Assembly (NCBI GenBank): GCA_021734805.1
Contig: JAIPIG010000026.1
Location: 1 to 32,584 of the forward strand
Length of the DNA: 32,584 nt
Reading direction: 5' to 3'
Source of the DNA: Simkaniaceae bacterium
GTDB taxonomy: Bacteria > Chlamydiota > Chlamydiia > Chlamydiales > JACRBE01
This document shows, piece after piece, positions 25,258-32,584 of this stretch. Each line of letters opens with the position of its first letter. Position 1 is the first letter of the stretch. Made by a program: the position numbers and the translations under genes. Below the pieces are notes generated by a model. That model was not told where the DNA came from. It ran no database searches and saw nothing but the letters and a program-made list of their open reading frames with translations.

Positions 25258-26298
25258 ATGTCTTGGCCTAAAAATATTCTTGTGATCGATAAAGATCCCT
25301 TCCAATCAGAGCTACTCTATACTGAGCTTCAAAAATTCGGCAATCATTTTGCAATCATTGCCGATGATGTCGTGTATGACTTATATGCCAAGCGTTTGCG
25401 AGAAGCCCTCCTTGCAAGGGGGCTCATTGCAGAGTTGTTTTGTTTCCCTTCGGGTGAGTGCCATAAAACAAGAGAGACAAAAGAACTGTTAGAAAATGCG
25501 ATGCTATCTCATGGCATTCACCGGCATTATGCATTAATAGCTCTAGGCGGGGGAGTGACAACGGATCTTGCCGGTTTTATTGCCTCTACATATATGCGAG
25601 GCCTCCCTCTCATCAACATCCCAACCACACTCCTCGGGATGGTCGATGCGAGCATCGGAGGAAAAAATGGAGTCAACACTTCACATGGCAAAAACCTCAT
25701 TGGCACGTTTTACGCCCCCTCGCTCATCGTGATTGCACCGGAGTTTCTCAAAACACTCCCTGAAACCGAGTTCAAAAATGGCTTGAGCGAAATTATAAAA
25801 TACGGACTGATTGCCGATCCCTCTTTACTAAAATCTCCACTCTCCCTTTCTCTCATTCAAAAAAGCATTGCGATTAAACATGAGATCATCACCTCCGATT
25901 TTCAGGACCTCGGACAGCGCAACCTTCTTAACTTTGGCCATACGATAGGACATGCTATCGAGCGCGCCTCAGAGACTTGTATTGCTCATGGCACCGCCAT
26001 AGCTATGGGGATGATTGCCGAAGCGCGCCTATCCCCTCAATTAACAAAAAATGACCATCTCTTCATCCGATCGCTTTTTGATTCCCCTCTTGTTTTACCC
26101 GAATCTATTTCAAAGAGCTCCCTCATACAAGCACTTCACTTTGATAAGAAAAAAAGGGGAAGTCAATATCGATATACATGCCTTGAGCGCATTGGATCAG
26201 CTACTCTCGGATGGATCGATGAGGCAAAGATTTATGATTTAATCGATTGGCTATTAATCACTTTTAAGCCACCAATGGCAAAGGCATTCTCACTATGA
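25258..26298 (+). CDS. aroB: 3-dehydroquinate synthase
   Basis: The 346-residue NAD- and metal-dependent enzyme converts DAHP to 3-dehydroquinate. Family motifs are ALGGGVTTDLAGFIASTYMRG (NAD and phosphate site), IPTTLLGMVDASIGGKNGVN, the metal-ligand Glu in GLSEIIKYGL, and the His ligand in LNFGHTIGHAIE. The second His ligand is probably the one in AHGTAIAMG. It is a little shorter than the roughly 360-residue norm, mostly at the N terminus. Its ATG is directly adjacent to the opposite-strand aroDE ATG. The end overlaps aroA by 4 nt (ATGA), showing an operon. Confidence 0.93.
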   Translation: MSWPKNILVIDKDPFQSELLYTELQKFGNHFAIIADDVVYDLYAKRLREALLARGLIAELFCFPSGECHKTRETKELLENAMLSHGIHRHYALIALGGGVTTDLAGFIASTYMRGLPLINIPTTLLGMVDASIGGKNGVNTSHGKNLIGTFYAPSLIVIAPEFLKTLPETEFKNGLSEIIKYGLIADPSLLKSPLSLSLIQKSIAIKHEIITSDFQDLGQRNLLNFGHTIGHAIERASETCIAHGTAIAMGMIAEARLSPQLTKNDHLFIRSLFDSPLVLPESISKSSLIQALHFDKKKRGSQYRYTCLERIGSATLGWIDEAKIYDLIDWLLITFKPPMAKAFSL

Positions 26299-27620
26299 CT
26301 ATTCCCTCTTCACAATCACTATCGATTTCTCCCTCTCTCATCTCGGGTCACTTCCGGGCGCCCCCTTCAAAATCTCAAACCCTGCGCGCGCTGTATTTTT
26401 CACTACTGGCTCATAACGAGAGCAGAATTTCTCATTTTCTCAACGCAAGTGACACCACGCATATGATTGACGCCATCACCAAATTAGGCGCCCACGTTTG
26501 TATCGAAGATGACACCCTTCTCGTCCGCAGCCCCGGCGGCATTCCTCAAGGAACTAGCGATGTGATCAATGCGGGCAACTCAGGGATTGTTTATCGCTTT
26601 ATAGCGGCGCTTGCAGCGCTTATCCCCACTTATACTGTTATCACGGGAGATGAGTCCATTCGCACGCGGCGACCCATTGCCCCATTACTAGATGCCCTGA
26701 CCCATCTTGGCGCCTTTGCCAAGGCATCCAACCCCCTCGGGCATGCCCCCATTATTATCCGGGGCCCGCTCACAAAGCATAAAACAACCATTATCGGCAA
26801 AGACTCACAACCCGTTTCTTCGCTCATTTATGCCGCAGCCTTTGCACCCCATCCCATCCATATCTCTATCCAATCGCTCTGTGAAAAACCGTGGATTGAA
26901 TTATCTCTTTCTTGGCTGAAGAGTTTTGGCATCCCCTATCAAAGAGAAACCCCGTCTGAGATCACCCTTTTTGGAAAAAGCAAAATCGATGGGTTTTCCT
27001 ATCGCGTTCCGGGAGACTTCAGCTCCATTGCACCCCTACTTGTTTTAGCTGTCATACAAAATCAAAGCATCAGCATTGATAATCTCGATTTTGATGAGGC
27101 CCAAGGGGATCAAATCTTAATCCCGCTACTCCAACAAATGGGGGCTAATATCACTATCGACCCCCCCAATCAAAGACTACAGACCTTTCCACATCACGGG
27201 TTACAAGCAATAACCATTGACATGGATGCCTGTATCGATCTTATCCCTATTCTTGCAGTAGTGGGATGTTTTGCACGAGGGACAACCTATCTCTATAATG
27301 CCGCTATTGCTAAAGAAAAAGAGAGCGATCGCCTTGTTGCCACCACTTTAGAACTCAAAAAAATGGGAGCAATCATCAGCTCTGATGATTCTTCACTCAC
27401 AATAATGCAATCCGATCTGATCGGATCTGAGCTCGAGGCACATGCCGATCACCGTATTGCGATGGCGCTCACTGTAGCAGCTCTTTCGGCCTCAGGCAGA
27501 TCGCTCTTGCATGGAATACAATGCGTTAATAAAACATTTCCGTCATTTTTCAACTTACTTTGCCAACATGGCGCTGATCTAACACCACTGCAAGAGGAGC
27601 CTATCTATGGGAAGCAATAG
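26295..27620 (+). CDS. aroA: 3-phosphoshikimate 1-carboxyvinyltransferase (EPSP synthase)
   Basis: The 441-residue enzyme joins PEP to shikimate-3-phosphate. The substrate sites are PPSKSQTLRA with Lys26, NAGNSGIVYRF (PEP loop), RTRRPIAPLL, the central KESDRLVATTLELKKMG, and the C-terminal ADHRIAMALTVAALS. All conserved charged residues are in place, and the length is usual (about 430). The start overlaps the aroB stop by 4 nt, and the end overlaps aroC by 14 nt. The neighbouring step, shikimate kinase, which sits between aroA and aroC in Chlamydia trachomatis, is not here. Confidence 0.94.
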   Translation: MTIPSSQSLSISPSLISGHFRAPPSKSQTLRALYFSLLAHNESRISHFLNASDTTHMIDAITKLGAHVCIEDDTLLVRSPGGIPQGTSDVINAGNSGIVYRFIAALAALIPTYTVITGDESIRTRRPIAPLLDALTHLGAFAKASNPLGHAPIIIRGPLTKHKTTIIGKDSQPVSSLIYAAAFAPHPIHISIQSLCEKPWIELSLSWLKSFGIPYQRETPSEITLFGKSKIDGFSYRVPGDFSSIAPLLVLAVIQNQSISIDNLDFDEAQGDQILIPLLQQMGANITIDPPNQRLQTFPHHGLQAITIDMDACIDLIPILAVVGCFARGTTYLYNAAIAKEKESDRLVATTLELKKMGAIISSDDSSLTIMQSDLIGSELEAHADHRIAMALTVAALSASGRSLLHGIQCVNKTFPSFFNLLCQHGADLTPLQEEPIYGKQ

Positions 27621-28716
27621 CTTTGGACAGATTTTTCGGATCACAACGTGGGGCGAATCCCACGGCAAAGCCATAGGCGTTGTCATTGACGGCTGCCCCG
27701 CCATGCTCTCTCTTTCAGAAGAGGATATCCATCTTGAACTCGACAAGAGAAGACCCGGAGTCCTACCCGGAACCACAGAGAGGAAGGAACCGGACCGGTG
27801 TGAAATTTTATCGGGAGTTTATGAGGGCAAGACAACAGGCACACCGATTTCCATTATTATCTATAATCAAGATGTCAAATCTTTCAACTATGATCAAATG
27901 AAGGATGTGCTTCGCCCGGGCCATGCCAATTTCACTTATATGGCAAAATATGGGGTTTTTGATCACCGCGGTGGCGGCAGAGCCTCTGCTCGAGAAACGG
28001 CGATGCGCGTTGCAGCCGGTGCCGTTGCAAAAAAACTTCTGAGCTATTATCACATCCGGATTAAAGCCTACCTCTCCTCCATTTATACGCATCAAACCCC
28101 GCCTCTCTCTTTCGATGCTATCCAAACGGGCCTTGAAAAAAGCCGCATCTTTTGTCCCTGCCCCCACACTGAAGATGAGATGCTTACGGCCATCAAGTGC
28201 GCTCAAGAAGAGGGGAACTCTCTAGGAGGAACCGTCTCTTTGCTCATCTCTGATTTACCGGCAGGCCTTGGAGATCCCATCTATGAAAAACTCGAAGCTA
28301 ATCTTGCTAAAGCGATGCTATCCATTCCGGCTTGCAAAGCGATTGAATTTGGATCGGGTTTTCAATCAACTCAGATGATGGGATCGGAACACAATGATCT
28401 ATATATTTTGGATGGCGATGAGATCCGATGCGCAACGAATCACGCCGGCGGAATCCTCGGCGGCATCTCAACCGGAATGCCCATTGAACTACGGGTTGCC
28501 TTCAAACCCACCTCATCGATTGGCAAATCACAAAGGAGCCTCACTTTTGATAAAAAAGAAGCCTCTTTCTCTCTTCAAGAAACCAAACGCCAAGATCCCG
28601 CTGTTGCGATTCGCGCTACTCCCGTCGTCGAGGCAATGGGCGCTCTTGTCATCGCCGACGCCCTCCTTATGAACCAAAATGCCCACCTCCTTAGAATTTC
28701 GAAAGAGATCTATTGA
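27607..28716 (+). CDS. aroC: Chorismate synthase
   Basis: The 369-residue FMN-dependent enzyme makes chorismate from EPSP. Visible signatures are GQIFRITTWGESHGKAIG (N-terminal pattern), DHRGGGRASARETAMRVAAG, ATNHAGGILGGISTGMPI and RQDPAVAIRATPVVEAM. The FMN-site His and Asp lie in these blocks. The length is normal. ATG 27607 follows GAGGAG within the aroA 3' end, and the 14-nt overlap supports coupled translation. It is the last gene of the aroB-aroA-aroC run; the next gene begins 68 bp on. Confidence 0.95.
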   Translation: MGSNSFGQIFRITTWGESHGKAIGVVIDGCPAMLSLSEEDIHLELDKRRPGVLPGTTERKEPDRCEILSGVYEGKTTGTPISIIIYNQDVKSFNYDQMKDVLRPGHANFTYMAKYGVFDHRGGGRASARETAMRVAAGAVAKKLLSYYHIRIKAYLSSIYTHQTPPLSFDAIQTGLEKSRIFCPCPHTEDEMLTAIKCAQEEGNSLGGTVSLLISDLPAGLGDPIYEKLEANLAKAMLSIPACKAIEFGSGFQSTQMMGSEHNDLYILDGDEIRCATNHAGGILGGISTGMPIELRVAFKPTSSIGKSQRSLTFDKKEASFSLQETKRQDPAVAIRATPVVEAMGALVIADALLMNQNAHLLRISKEIY

Positions 28717-28784
28717 CTTAATTTTCATTTTTACCGATGAGCAAAAATAGAGGTGTAATGCTTGTATTTTTTTAGGTTTTACAA

Positions 28785-29513
28785 ATGAAGATTCTTTGGC
28801 GCATTTTAATCGGTTCAATTATCTTGATTTTCATTGGAATCTCATTATGTTATACCCTTCTCCCATCTATTGTCTCCCATACACTCTCAAAGCGGGCCCA
28901 AGTCGAAGTGAATATTGATGGAATCACCCTTTCCTTATCTAGCCTGAGTATCCGCGACTTTGTTATGGGCAATCCTCCCCGCTCAATCCTCCCACAAGCA
29001 CTAAAGATCGGGAAAACCGAAGCCAACGTTCCGATTTCTCATTTTTTTAAGGAAAAAATTCTGATTCCAACAATGAACCTGAACAATCTGTATGTTGGAC
29101 TTGAGTTTAATTCAAAGAGTGATCACCGGGGAAATTGGACCTATATTATGAAAAATCTCAATGATTCCAACAGCTCTGATCCGAACTCAAATACTGAAGT
29201 TTTAATTAAGCAACTCAATTTAAATGACATCACTGTTGCCATCGTCTATAAAGACCAACCTAAAAAAATTCGAACCGTTCATATCTCTTCGCTACAGTTC
29301 ACCGATGTTTCAAGTCAGGGTGGCATTCCAACAGCACAAATCACTCAGCTCATTATGCGTTACGCCCTTCAACAAATCTTCAGCAAAGAAAATCTGCAGA
29401 ACATGATCCAAGATATTATCTCTCCAAATAAAGGGGGCTTTTTTAAATCTTTCCAAGGATTATTTTCTCTGAAATTGCAGTATAAAGAAGATGAACAACC
29501 GCTCCCTAATTGA
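28785..29513 (+). CDS. Membrane-anchored AsmA-like protein, unknown function
   Basis: This 242-residue product has a single N-terminal signal anchor (residues 5-28, WRILIGSIILIFIGISLCYTL). The exported domain has strand-rich repeats (LTLSLSSLSIRDFVMGNPP, then MNLNNLYVGLEF and IKQLNLNDITVAIVYK). The pattern of short 'L.L.....L' beta units near an N-terminal anchor resembles AsmA/DUF748 periplasmic lipid-transport proteins, but this one is much shorter; the call is tentative. There is no recognisable enzyme motif. It lies 68 bp after aroC and could be its distal operon gene or have its own promoter. It converges on the next gene with a 12-bp gap. Confidence 0.65.
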   Translation: MKILWRILIGSIILIFIGISLCYTLLPSIVSHTLSKRAQVEVNIDGITLSLSSLSIRDFVMGNPPRSILPQALKIGKTEANVPISHFFKEKILIPTMNLNNLYVGLEFNSKSDHRGNWTYIMKNLNDSNSSDPNSNTEVLIKQLNLNDITVAIVYKDQPKKIRTVHISSLQFTDVSSQGGIPTAQITQLIMRYALQQIFSKENLQNMIQDIISPNKGGFFKSFQGLFSLKLQYKEDEQPLPN

Positions 29514-29525
29514 TCAGAAGCACAA

Positions 29526-31211
29526 TTACAGAACCCGTTCAAACTCATGCTTGATAACCACCTTTTTTCCACAAAAAGCAAAACCCAAATACAAAATTTG
29601 AGGAACTTCTCGGTCAATAAGCTCTTGCTCGTATTTTTTTTCTTTTATCTGCTTAATCGCTTGGTCAGCAACCACATCCAATGGTATATTTTCAGAGCTT
29701 CCGATCTTTTTAAATTCCATTATAATACCTAAGCGGCCTCTGTTTTTTGGGCACAATAAGACGTCGTATCTTCCAAATCCACTTTCTCGGTTAGATTTTA
29801 CCTCGTAAGAATCCTTAAGACCCACGAGCATTCCTAAAACAAATGCATGATAAATTTTTTCCGACTCTTCAAAAGGTATATCAAAAACACTAAATGAAGA
29901 GGTTAAAAACTGTTCAAAAATTTTGGAAAATGGGTCAATCTCACCGGCAACTAAGCACTGTAAAAGCATTCGGTATTGATATTCATCAATACTTTTCTCA
30001 AACCATTCTAAAATCATAAATTGGTACAATTCCTTCACTTCTACGTTTGGAATTTTTAACCGAGTAGGAATGCCATAAACGGGAGTTGCATCAATAGCTA
30101 AATAACCGCTGTATAATAAAAGTGACCAAATCGTATTCGATCCCCTGTCTAATTCAGGAAATATGATACCTTCTTCGATCCTTTTTTCAATAAAACCACC
30201 TTTAATGAGCTCCTCAACATCAGCTTTTAAACTACCCCCACCTTTCGTGATTAATTGTTTCATAAGTAGATTATCACTAGTATTTACCCAATAAGGAGCC
30301 AGCTTTCCATTTTCTACAACACATTTCAAAACAGACCAGGGATTATAAAGATCGGAAGTTGCCCCAACTTGGTAGCCATCATACCATGATCTTATAGACT
30401 CCATTTTTTCAAATAAATCGTACTCTTTCAAAAGTTCACTCACTTCATTCTCTAAAAGACCAAACTTATCACCAAACGTTTCATTCATAATTGTGAAAGA
30501 ACTGACATTGTTCAATCCGGAAAAAATACTTTCTTTTAGAATCCGCAAAATTCCCGTAAGCACTCCAAACTTAAGATAACTAACATCTTTCAAACAATTG
30601 GATAATAAATTTCTTAAGAACTCAATTAATGGTGGGTAGTAATCTTCCACATAGGCCGAATGTGCAGGGGCATCATACTCATCAATCAATAAAATCACTG
30701 CTGATTTGTGATACCGATTCATCCATTTTATCAGAAGCTTTAAGCTTTCTTGATTTAAAACTTGACTTCCCTCTTTTCTAAGAACCGCATAATAATCCTT
30801 TTCCTCTTCTTTGCTCAAAACCCCACTTTTAATCAAATAATCGTGTCTCGCAAATTCCTCAGAAAGTATTCTTCTAAAATGTTCATATGTATGTTCCCAA
30901 GATGAATGCTTCATATCCTTAAATGTAATGAAAATGACAGGGAACTGCCCCTGCATCTTTCGATACTCCTCATGCTCCCAAATTTTCATACCCTTGAATA
31001 AATAACTTGTATCTTCATCGACTTTTTCAAAAAAATAACGAAGCATTGATAGGTTTAAAGTCTTTCCAAATCTCCGAGGCCTTGGAATGAGCGCCACTTT
31101 AGTCCCTTTTTCAAAGACTTCCTTAACAAGAAGTGTCTTATCAATATAAAAATACCGGTTATCAATAATTTCCTTAAAATCACTAATACCAAGAGGAAGT
31201 CTTTTTTCCAT
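29526..31211 (-). CDS. AAA-ATPase-like protein with PD-(D/E)XK nuclease-like C terminus
   Basis: The 561-residue protein of the AAA-ATPase_like/PDDEXK_9 type begins with LPLGISDFKEIIDNRYFYIDKT. Walker A is RPRRFGKT at 44-51, Walker B is AVILLIDEYDAP at about 158-169, and the C-terminal GRYDVLL ... IIMEFKK gives the D and E-x-K of a PD-(D/E)XK core. These genes are frequent and multicopy in bacteria living in protists and in some Bacteroidetes. A defence or mobile-DNA role has been proposed but not shown. ATG 31211 follows AAGGTG and is preferred over the frame-opening codon at 31235. A palindromic element begins 20 bp upstream and so forms its promoter region. The reading frame is intact. Confidence 0.88.
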   Translation of the reverse strand: MEKRLPLGISDFKEIIDNRYFYIDKTLLVKEVFEKGTKVALIPRPRRFGKTLNLSMLRYFFEKVDEDTSYLFKGMKIWEHEEYRKMQGQFPVIFITFKDMKHSSWEHTYEHFRRILSEEFARHDYLIKSGVLSKEEEKDYYAVLRKEGSQVLNQESLKLLIKWMNRYHKSAVILLIDEYDAPAHSAYVEDYYPPLIEFLRNLLSNCLKDVSYLKFGVLTGILRILKESIFSGLNNVSSFTIMNETFGDKFGLLENEVSELLKEYDLFEKMESIRSWYDGYQVGATSDLYNPWSVLKCVVENGKLAPYWVNTSDNLLMKQLITKGGGSLKADVEELIKGGFIEKRIEEGIIFPELDRGSNTIWSLLLYSGYLAIDATPVYGIPTRLKIPNVEVKELYQFMILEWFEKSIDEYQYRMLLQCLVAGEIDPFSKIFEQFLTSSFSVFDIPFEESEKIYHAFVLGMLVGLKDSYEVKSNRESGFGRYDVLLCPKNRGRLGIIMEFKKIGSSENIPLDVVADQAIKQIKEKKYEQELIDREVPQILYLGFAFCGKKVVIKHEFERVL

Positions 31212-31230
31212 GCCGCACCTTCTTATTTGG

Positions 31231-31431
31231 ACCATTGATCTCGACTTTGTAACTCAATTAGTGGGCCTGAAAGCCTCGAGATATTTGTTCTCTAGGGAGT
31301 TATTAAAACCGGAAAAGTTTTTTTACTCCTTCCCTGTTTTAATAACTCCCGGTCCGCCCCTAGGCCAAGCGCATGATGCGCAAAGATCAAGGGAGGTGGA
31401 CCCAAAAGGTCGCAAAGTCGAGACTAATGGT
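31231..31431. mobile_element. 201-bp palindromic MITE-like element
   Basis: Terminal inverted repeats are ACCATTgaTCTCGACTTTG (31231-31249) and its complement at 31413-31431, matching at 17 of 19 bases. The similarity between the arms continues inward in decayed form (GGG.C, CCT.GA, TTTG blocks). The centre is a perfect 15-bp inverted repeat. No convincing coding capacity exists; a 76-codon frame runs through it but ends in the element's flank and resembles nothing. No target-site duplication was found by eye. Confidence 0.55.
31295..31350. repeat. Perfect 15-bp inverted repeat, core of the palindromic element
   Basis: Arms gggagttattaaaac (31295-31309) and gttttaataactccc (31336-31350) pair exactly. 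After one mismatch, ggaa/ttcc extends the stem. The remaining loop contains a T7 run. A smaller palindrome GCGCAT-g-ATGCGC lies just to the right, within 31365-31385. Confidence 0.75.
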
Positions 31432-31623
31432 AACATTTAAATAAAAAGTTCGTGAGCAAAAACAAGCATTCTGTAAATTTTTCTTATTAAAACATTAGTT
31501 CGAGCGGAGGGAATTGCAATATTAATAAAAATCGAGAATCAATAAATTGCTCCCCACTCTCAAGATATCCTTGCAAACATTACATCTTTTTTTAATAATA
31601 TCTTCATTAAAAAAAGGCATAAT
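31432..31623. other. AT-rich leader of Cys-rich protein gene
   Basis: This is non-coding by eye. TTGCAA at 31571-31576 with TAATAA/TAATAT at 31593-31601 is a possible promoter (16-19-bp spacing), and AAGG just before ATG 31624 is the ribosome site. Nothing else was recognised. Confidence 0.35.
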
Positions 31624-32490
31624 ATGGCAGCAGCGGCACCGTTAGGAACAACCCCGGCTCAAGGGAGATATCAAACATTTACCGATGATGCCATCCCTCT
31701 ATCAAAGGCAGATAAAAAACGAGCTTGCAGCATCATTCAAAAAGCTGCTGCTTTTGCATTAACCGAGCCCTATCTCTATACCGATAAAGAAAAGACAATT
31801 CTAGCTCGTTTAATGCATAGGCCAACGGATCAAGATTTTGTCCAAGCCGCTCGATGCCTTCGAAATATAGACATCTACGTTGTTACGGATCGTGAATATG
31901 ATGAAGATTGCCCGACTAGCGAGCGCTCTATTGATACGCGTATTGAAAAGGTAGATTGCTCACCTAATTTCTTGGTTAAAGAAGGGGCCGCAAAAACAGT
32001 TCGTAAGTTTCTAGATAGCGTTGACATGTCTTGTATCTGTAATATCCGCGCTAATGAAAAACGCCGGGCACAATGCTGTTATCAGACTAAACTCACCTCT
32101 ATTTGCCTGACTATTTTAGCAAGTTGGTCTACGGTTGGTTATCTATTTGGGTCTTCTCTTAGTGATTGTCCTCTTCCGCCCTACCCGGAAGATTGCGATT
32201 CATTACACAGAAACACACCACCGGCCATCGAATGTGAAGAAGCGTGGGGCAAACACAATTTCTGTATTTTCAATCATAATTTGTGGGGCGGTATAGCCGT
32301 CGTTCCTACATTTTTTATTACGCTAATAGGTGCTGCGTTCTATCGAAACATTTATGGGACACTACGGTCCGACCCTATTAATCCCAATGCCACACCTTTT
32401 GATACAACTAGATCAAAGAGAAGGGCGTCTCCCCCTTCCCAATCCACGCGATGTGCGAGTTTTCCTGACGGAAAACTGCACATGAAATAA
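31624..32490 (+). CDS. Cys-rich protein with two-helix hairpin, unknown function
   Basis: This 288-residue product has no signal peptide. Residues 1-150 are soluble and mixed, with Cys at 35, 78, 96, 112, 137 and 139. C151-C152 precede TM1 (about 156-178). A 42-residue loop with four Cys (182, 191, 204, 214) and several Pro leads to TM2 (about 221-241), and a basic Ser/Pro-rich tail follows. The loop Cys could form two disulfides if the loop is periplasmic or lumenal. Two TM helices without a signal peptide recall chlamydial inclusion-membrane (Inc) proteins, but the loop is longer than in the usual bilobed Inc hairpin. No family was recognised. It lies 133 bp left of a probable insertion element start. 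Confidence 0.65.
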   Translation: MAAAAPLGTTPAQGRYQTFTDDAIPLSKADKKRACSIIQKAAAFALTEPYLYTDKEKTILARLMHRPTDQDFVQAARCLRNIDIYVVTDREYDEDCPTSERSIDTRIEKVDCSPNFLVKEGAAKTVRKFLDSVDMSCICNIRANEKRRAQCCYQTKLTSICLTILASWSTVGYLFGSSLSDCPLPPYPEDCDSLHRNTPPAIECEEAWGKHNFCIFNHNLWGGIAVVPTFFITLIGAAFYRNIYGTLRSDPINPNATPFDTTRSKRRASPPSQSTRCASFPDGKLHMK

Positions 32491-32500
32491 TTGAAAAAAT

Positions 32501-32558
32501 GACATGCCTGTTGGCACACTGTTTTGAGCTTAACCGAAACAGGAGTGCAAGGCATGTC
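32501..32558. repeat. Imperfect hairpin overlapping a putative transposase start
   Basis: GACATGCCT (32501-32509) pairs exactly with AGGCATGTC (32550-32558). Further inside, TTGgCAC pairs with GTGCAA and CTGTTT (32519-32524) with AAACAG (32537-32542). The outer right arm contains the ATG at 32554. It may be an IS end, a translation-limiting hairpin, or both. It also begins 10 bp after the preceding stop. Confidence 0.5.
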
Positions 32559-32584
32559 AATCGATGATTTTATCATAACGGTCT
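32554..32584 (+). CDS. Possible transposase N terminus, partial at window edge
   Basis: Ten codons starting at ATG 32554 read MSIDDFIITV and run off the window. The 'DDFI..V' opening is reminiscent of IS982/IS4-type transposases, and the flanking inverted repeat supports an insertion-sequence start. With only ten residues, this is a suggestion. Confidence 0.3.
   Translation, partial: MSIDDFIITV

Noticed and set aside
27808-28206. 132-codon minus-strand frame inside aroC
   Set aside because: aroC is intact with all signatures; the opposite frame is a coding shadow.
28717-28784. Possible terminator between aroC and the next gene (atttttaccgatgagcaaaaat)
   Set aside because: Only six A/T pairs in the stem and no U-run; too weak to call.
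31210-31440. 76-codon plus-strand frame across the palindromic element
   Set aside because: It starts inside the ribosome site of the divergent ATPase gene, consists of inverted-repeat sequence, and has no recognisable domain.

Overview
The window reads as a chromosomal segment of a Chlamydiae-type bacterium, most likely an amoeba-associated 'environmental' chlamydia (Parachlamydiales-like). This is inferred from gene content, not from any search. The main pointers are a fused type I dehydroquinase/shikimate dehydrogenase (AroDE) beside aroB, aroA and aroC; a small SET-domain protein of the chlamydial CT737/NUE type; an archaeal/yeast-type aspartate-semialdehyde dehydrogenase; and eukaryote-like LRR proteins with a possible BTB-like N-terminal part. 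A full aconitase gene argues against the classical Chlamydia genus, which lacks the early TCA steps.

Layout. 1-4.5 kb is an accessory region: two tandem paralogous LRR proteins under near-identical promoters, the first cut off by a nonsense codon and an IS66-like insertion, with a DUF4143-type AAA+ ATPase between them. 4.6-6.3 kb holds two adjoining RNA methyltransferase genes. 6.3-11.4 kb is a minus-strand run of a PAP2-like membrane protein, a TrkH potassium channel subunit and aminopeptidase N. 11.5-18.4 kb holds a 48-residue membrane peptide, a secreted phytochelatin-synthase-like protein that seems to have lost its catalytic triad, an MFS carrier overlapping asd, a receiver-domain protein with a degenerate sensor-like body, a predicted outer-membrane barrel and a Cys-cluster protein. 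18.6-23.3 kb holds small membrane and secreted proteins, a holin-like membrane protein, aconitase and a D-cysteine-desulfhydrase-like PLP enzyme. 23.3-28.7 kb is the aromatic cluster: SET protein and aroDE on the minus strand, and aroB-aroA-aroC overlapping on the plus strand. 28.8-32.6 kb is accessory again: a membrane-anchored protein, an AAA-ATPase/PD-(D/E)XK protein, a 201-bp palindromic MITE-like element directly upstream of it, a Cys-rich two-TM protein, and what looks like the start of a transposase under a large hairpin at the right edge.

The genes are packed tightly. Four tail-to-tail pairs overlap at their stop codons, several same-strand neighbours overlap (4, 14, 44 and 80 nt), and aroDE and aroB start on adjacent bases of opposite strands. 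The shikimate genes cover dehydroquinate synthase, dehydroquinase, shikimate dehydrogenase, EPSP synthase and chorismate synthase; shikimate kinase is not in the window. No rRNA, tRNA or CRISPR array was recognised. The most notable unexplained items are the palindromic element at 31231-31431, the tandem BTB-like/LRR genes, the pseudoenzyme at 11772-12446, the degenerate kinase-receiver protein at 14775-16502, and a roughly 40-bp promoter-like block repeated 14 kb apart.
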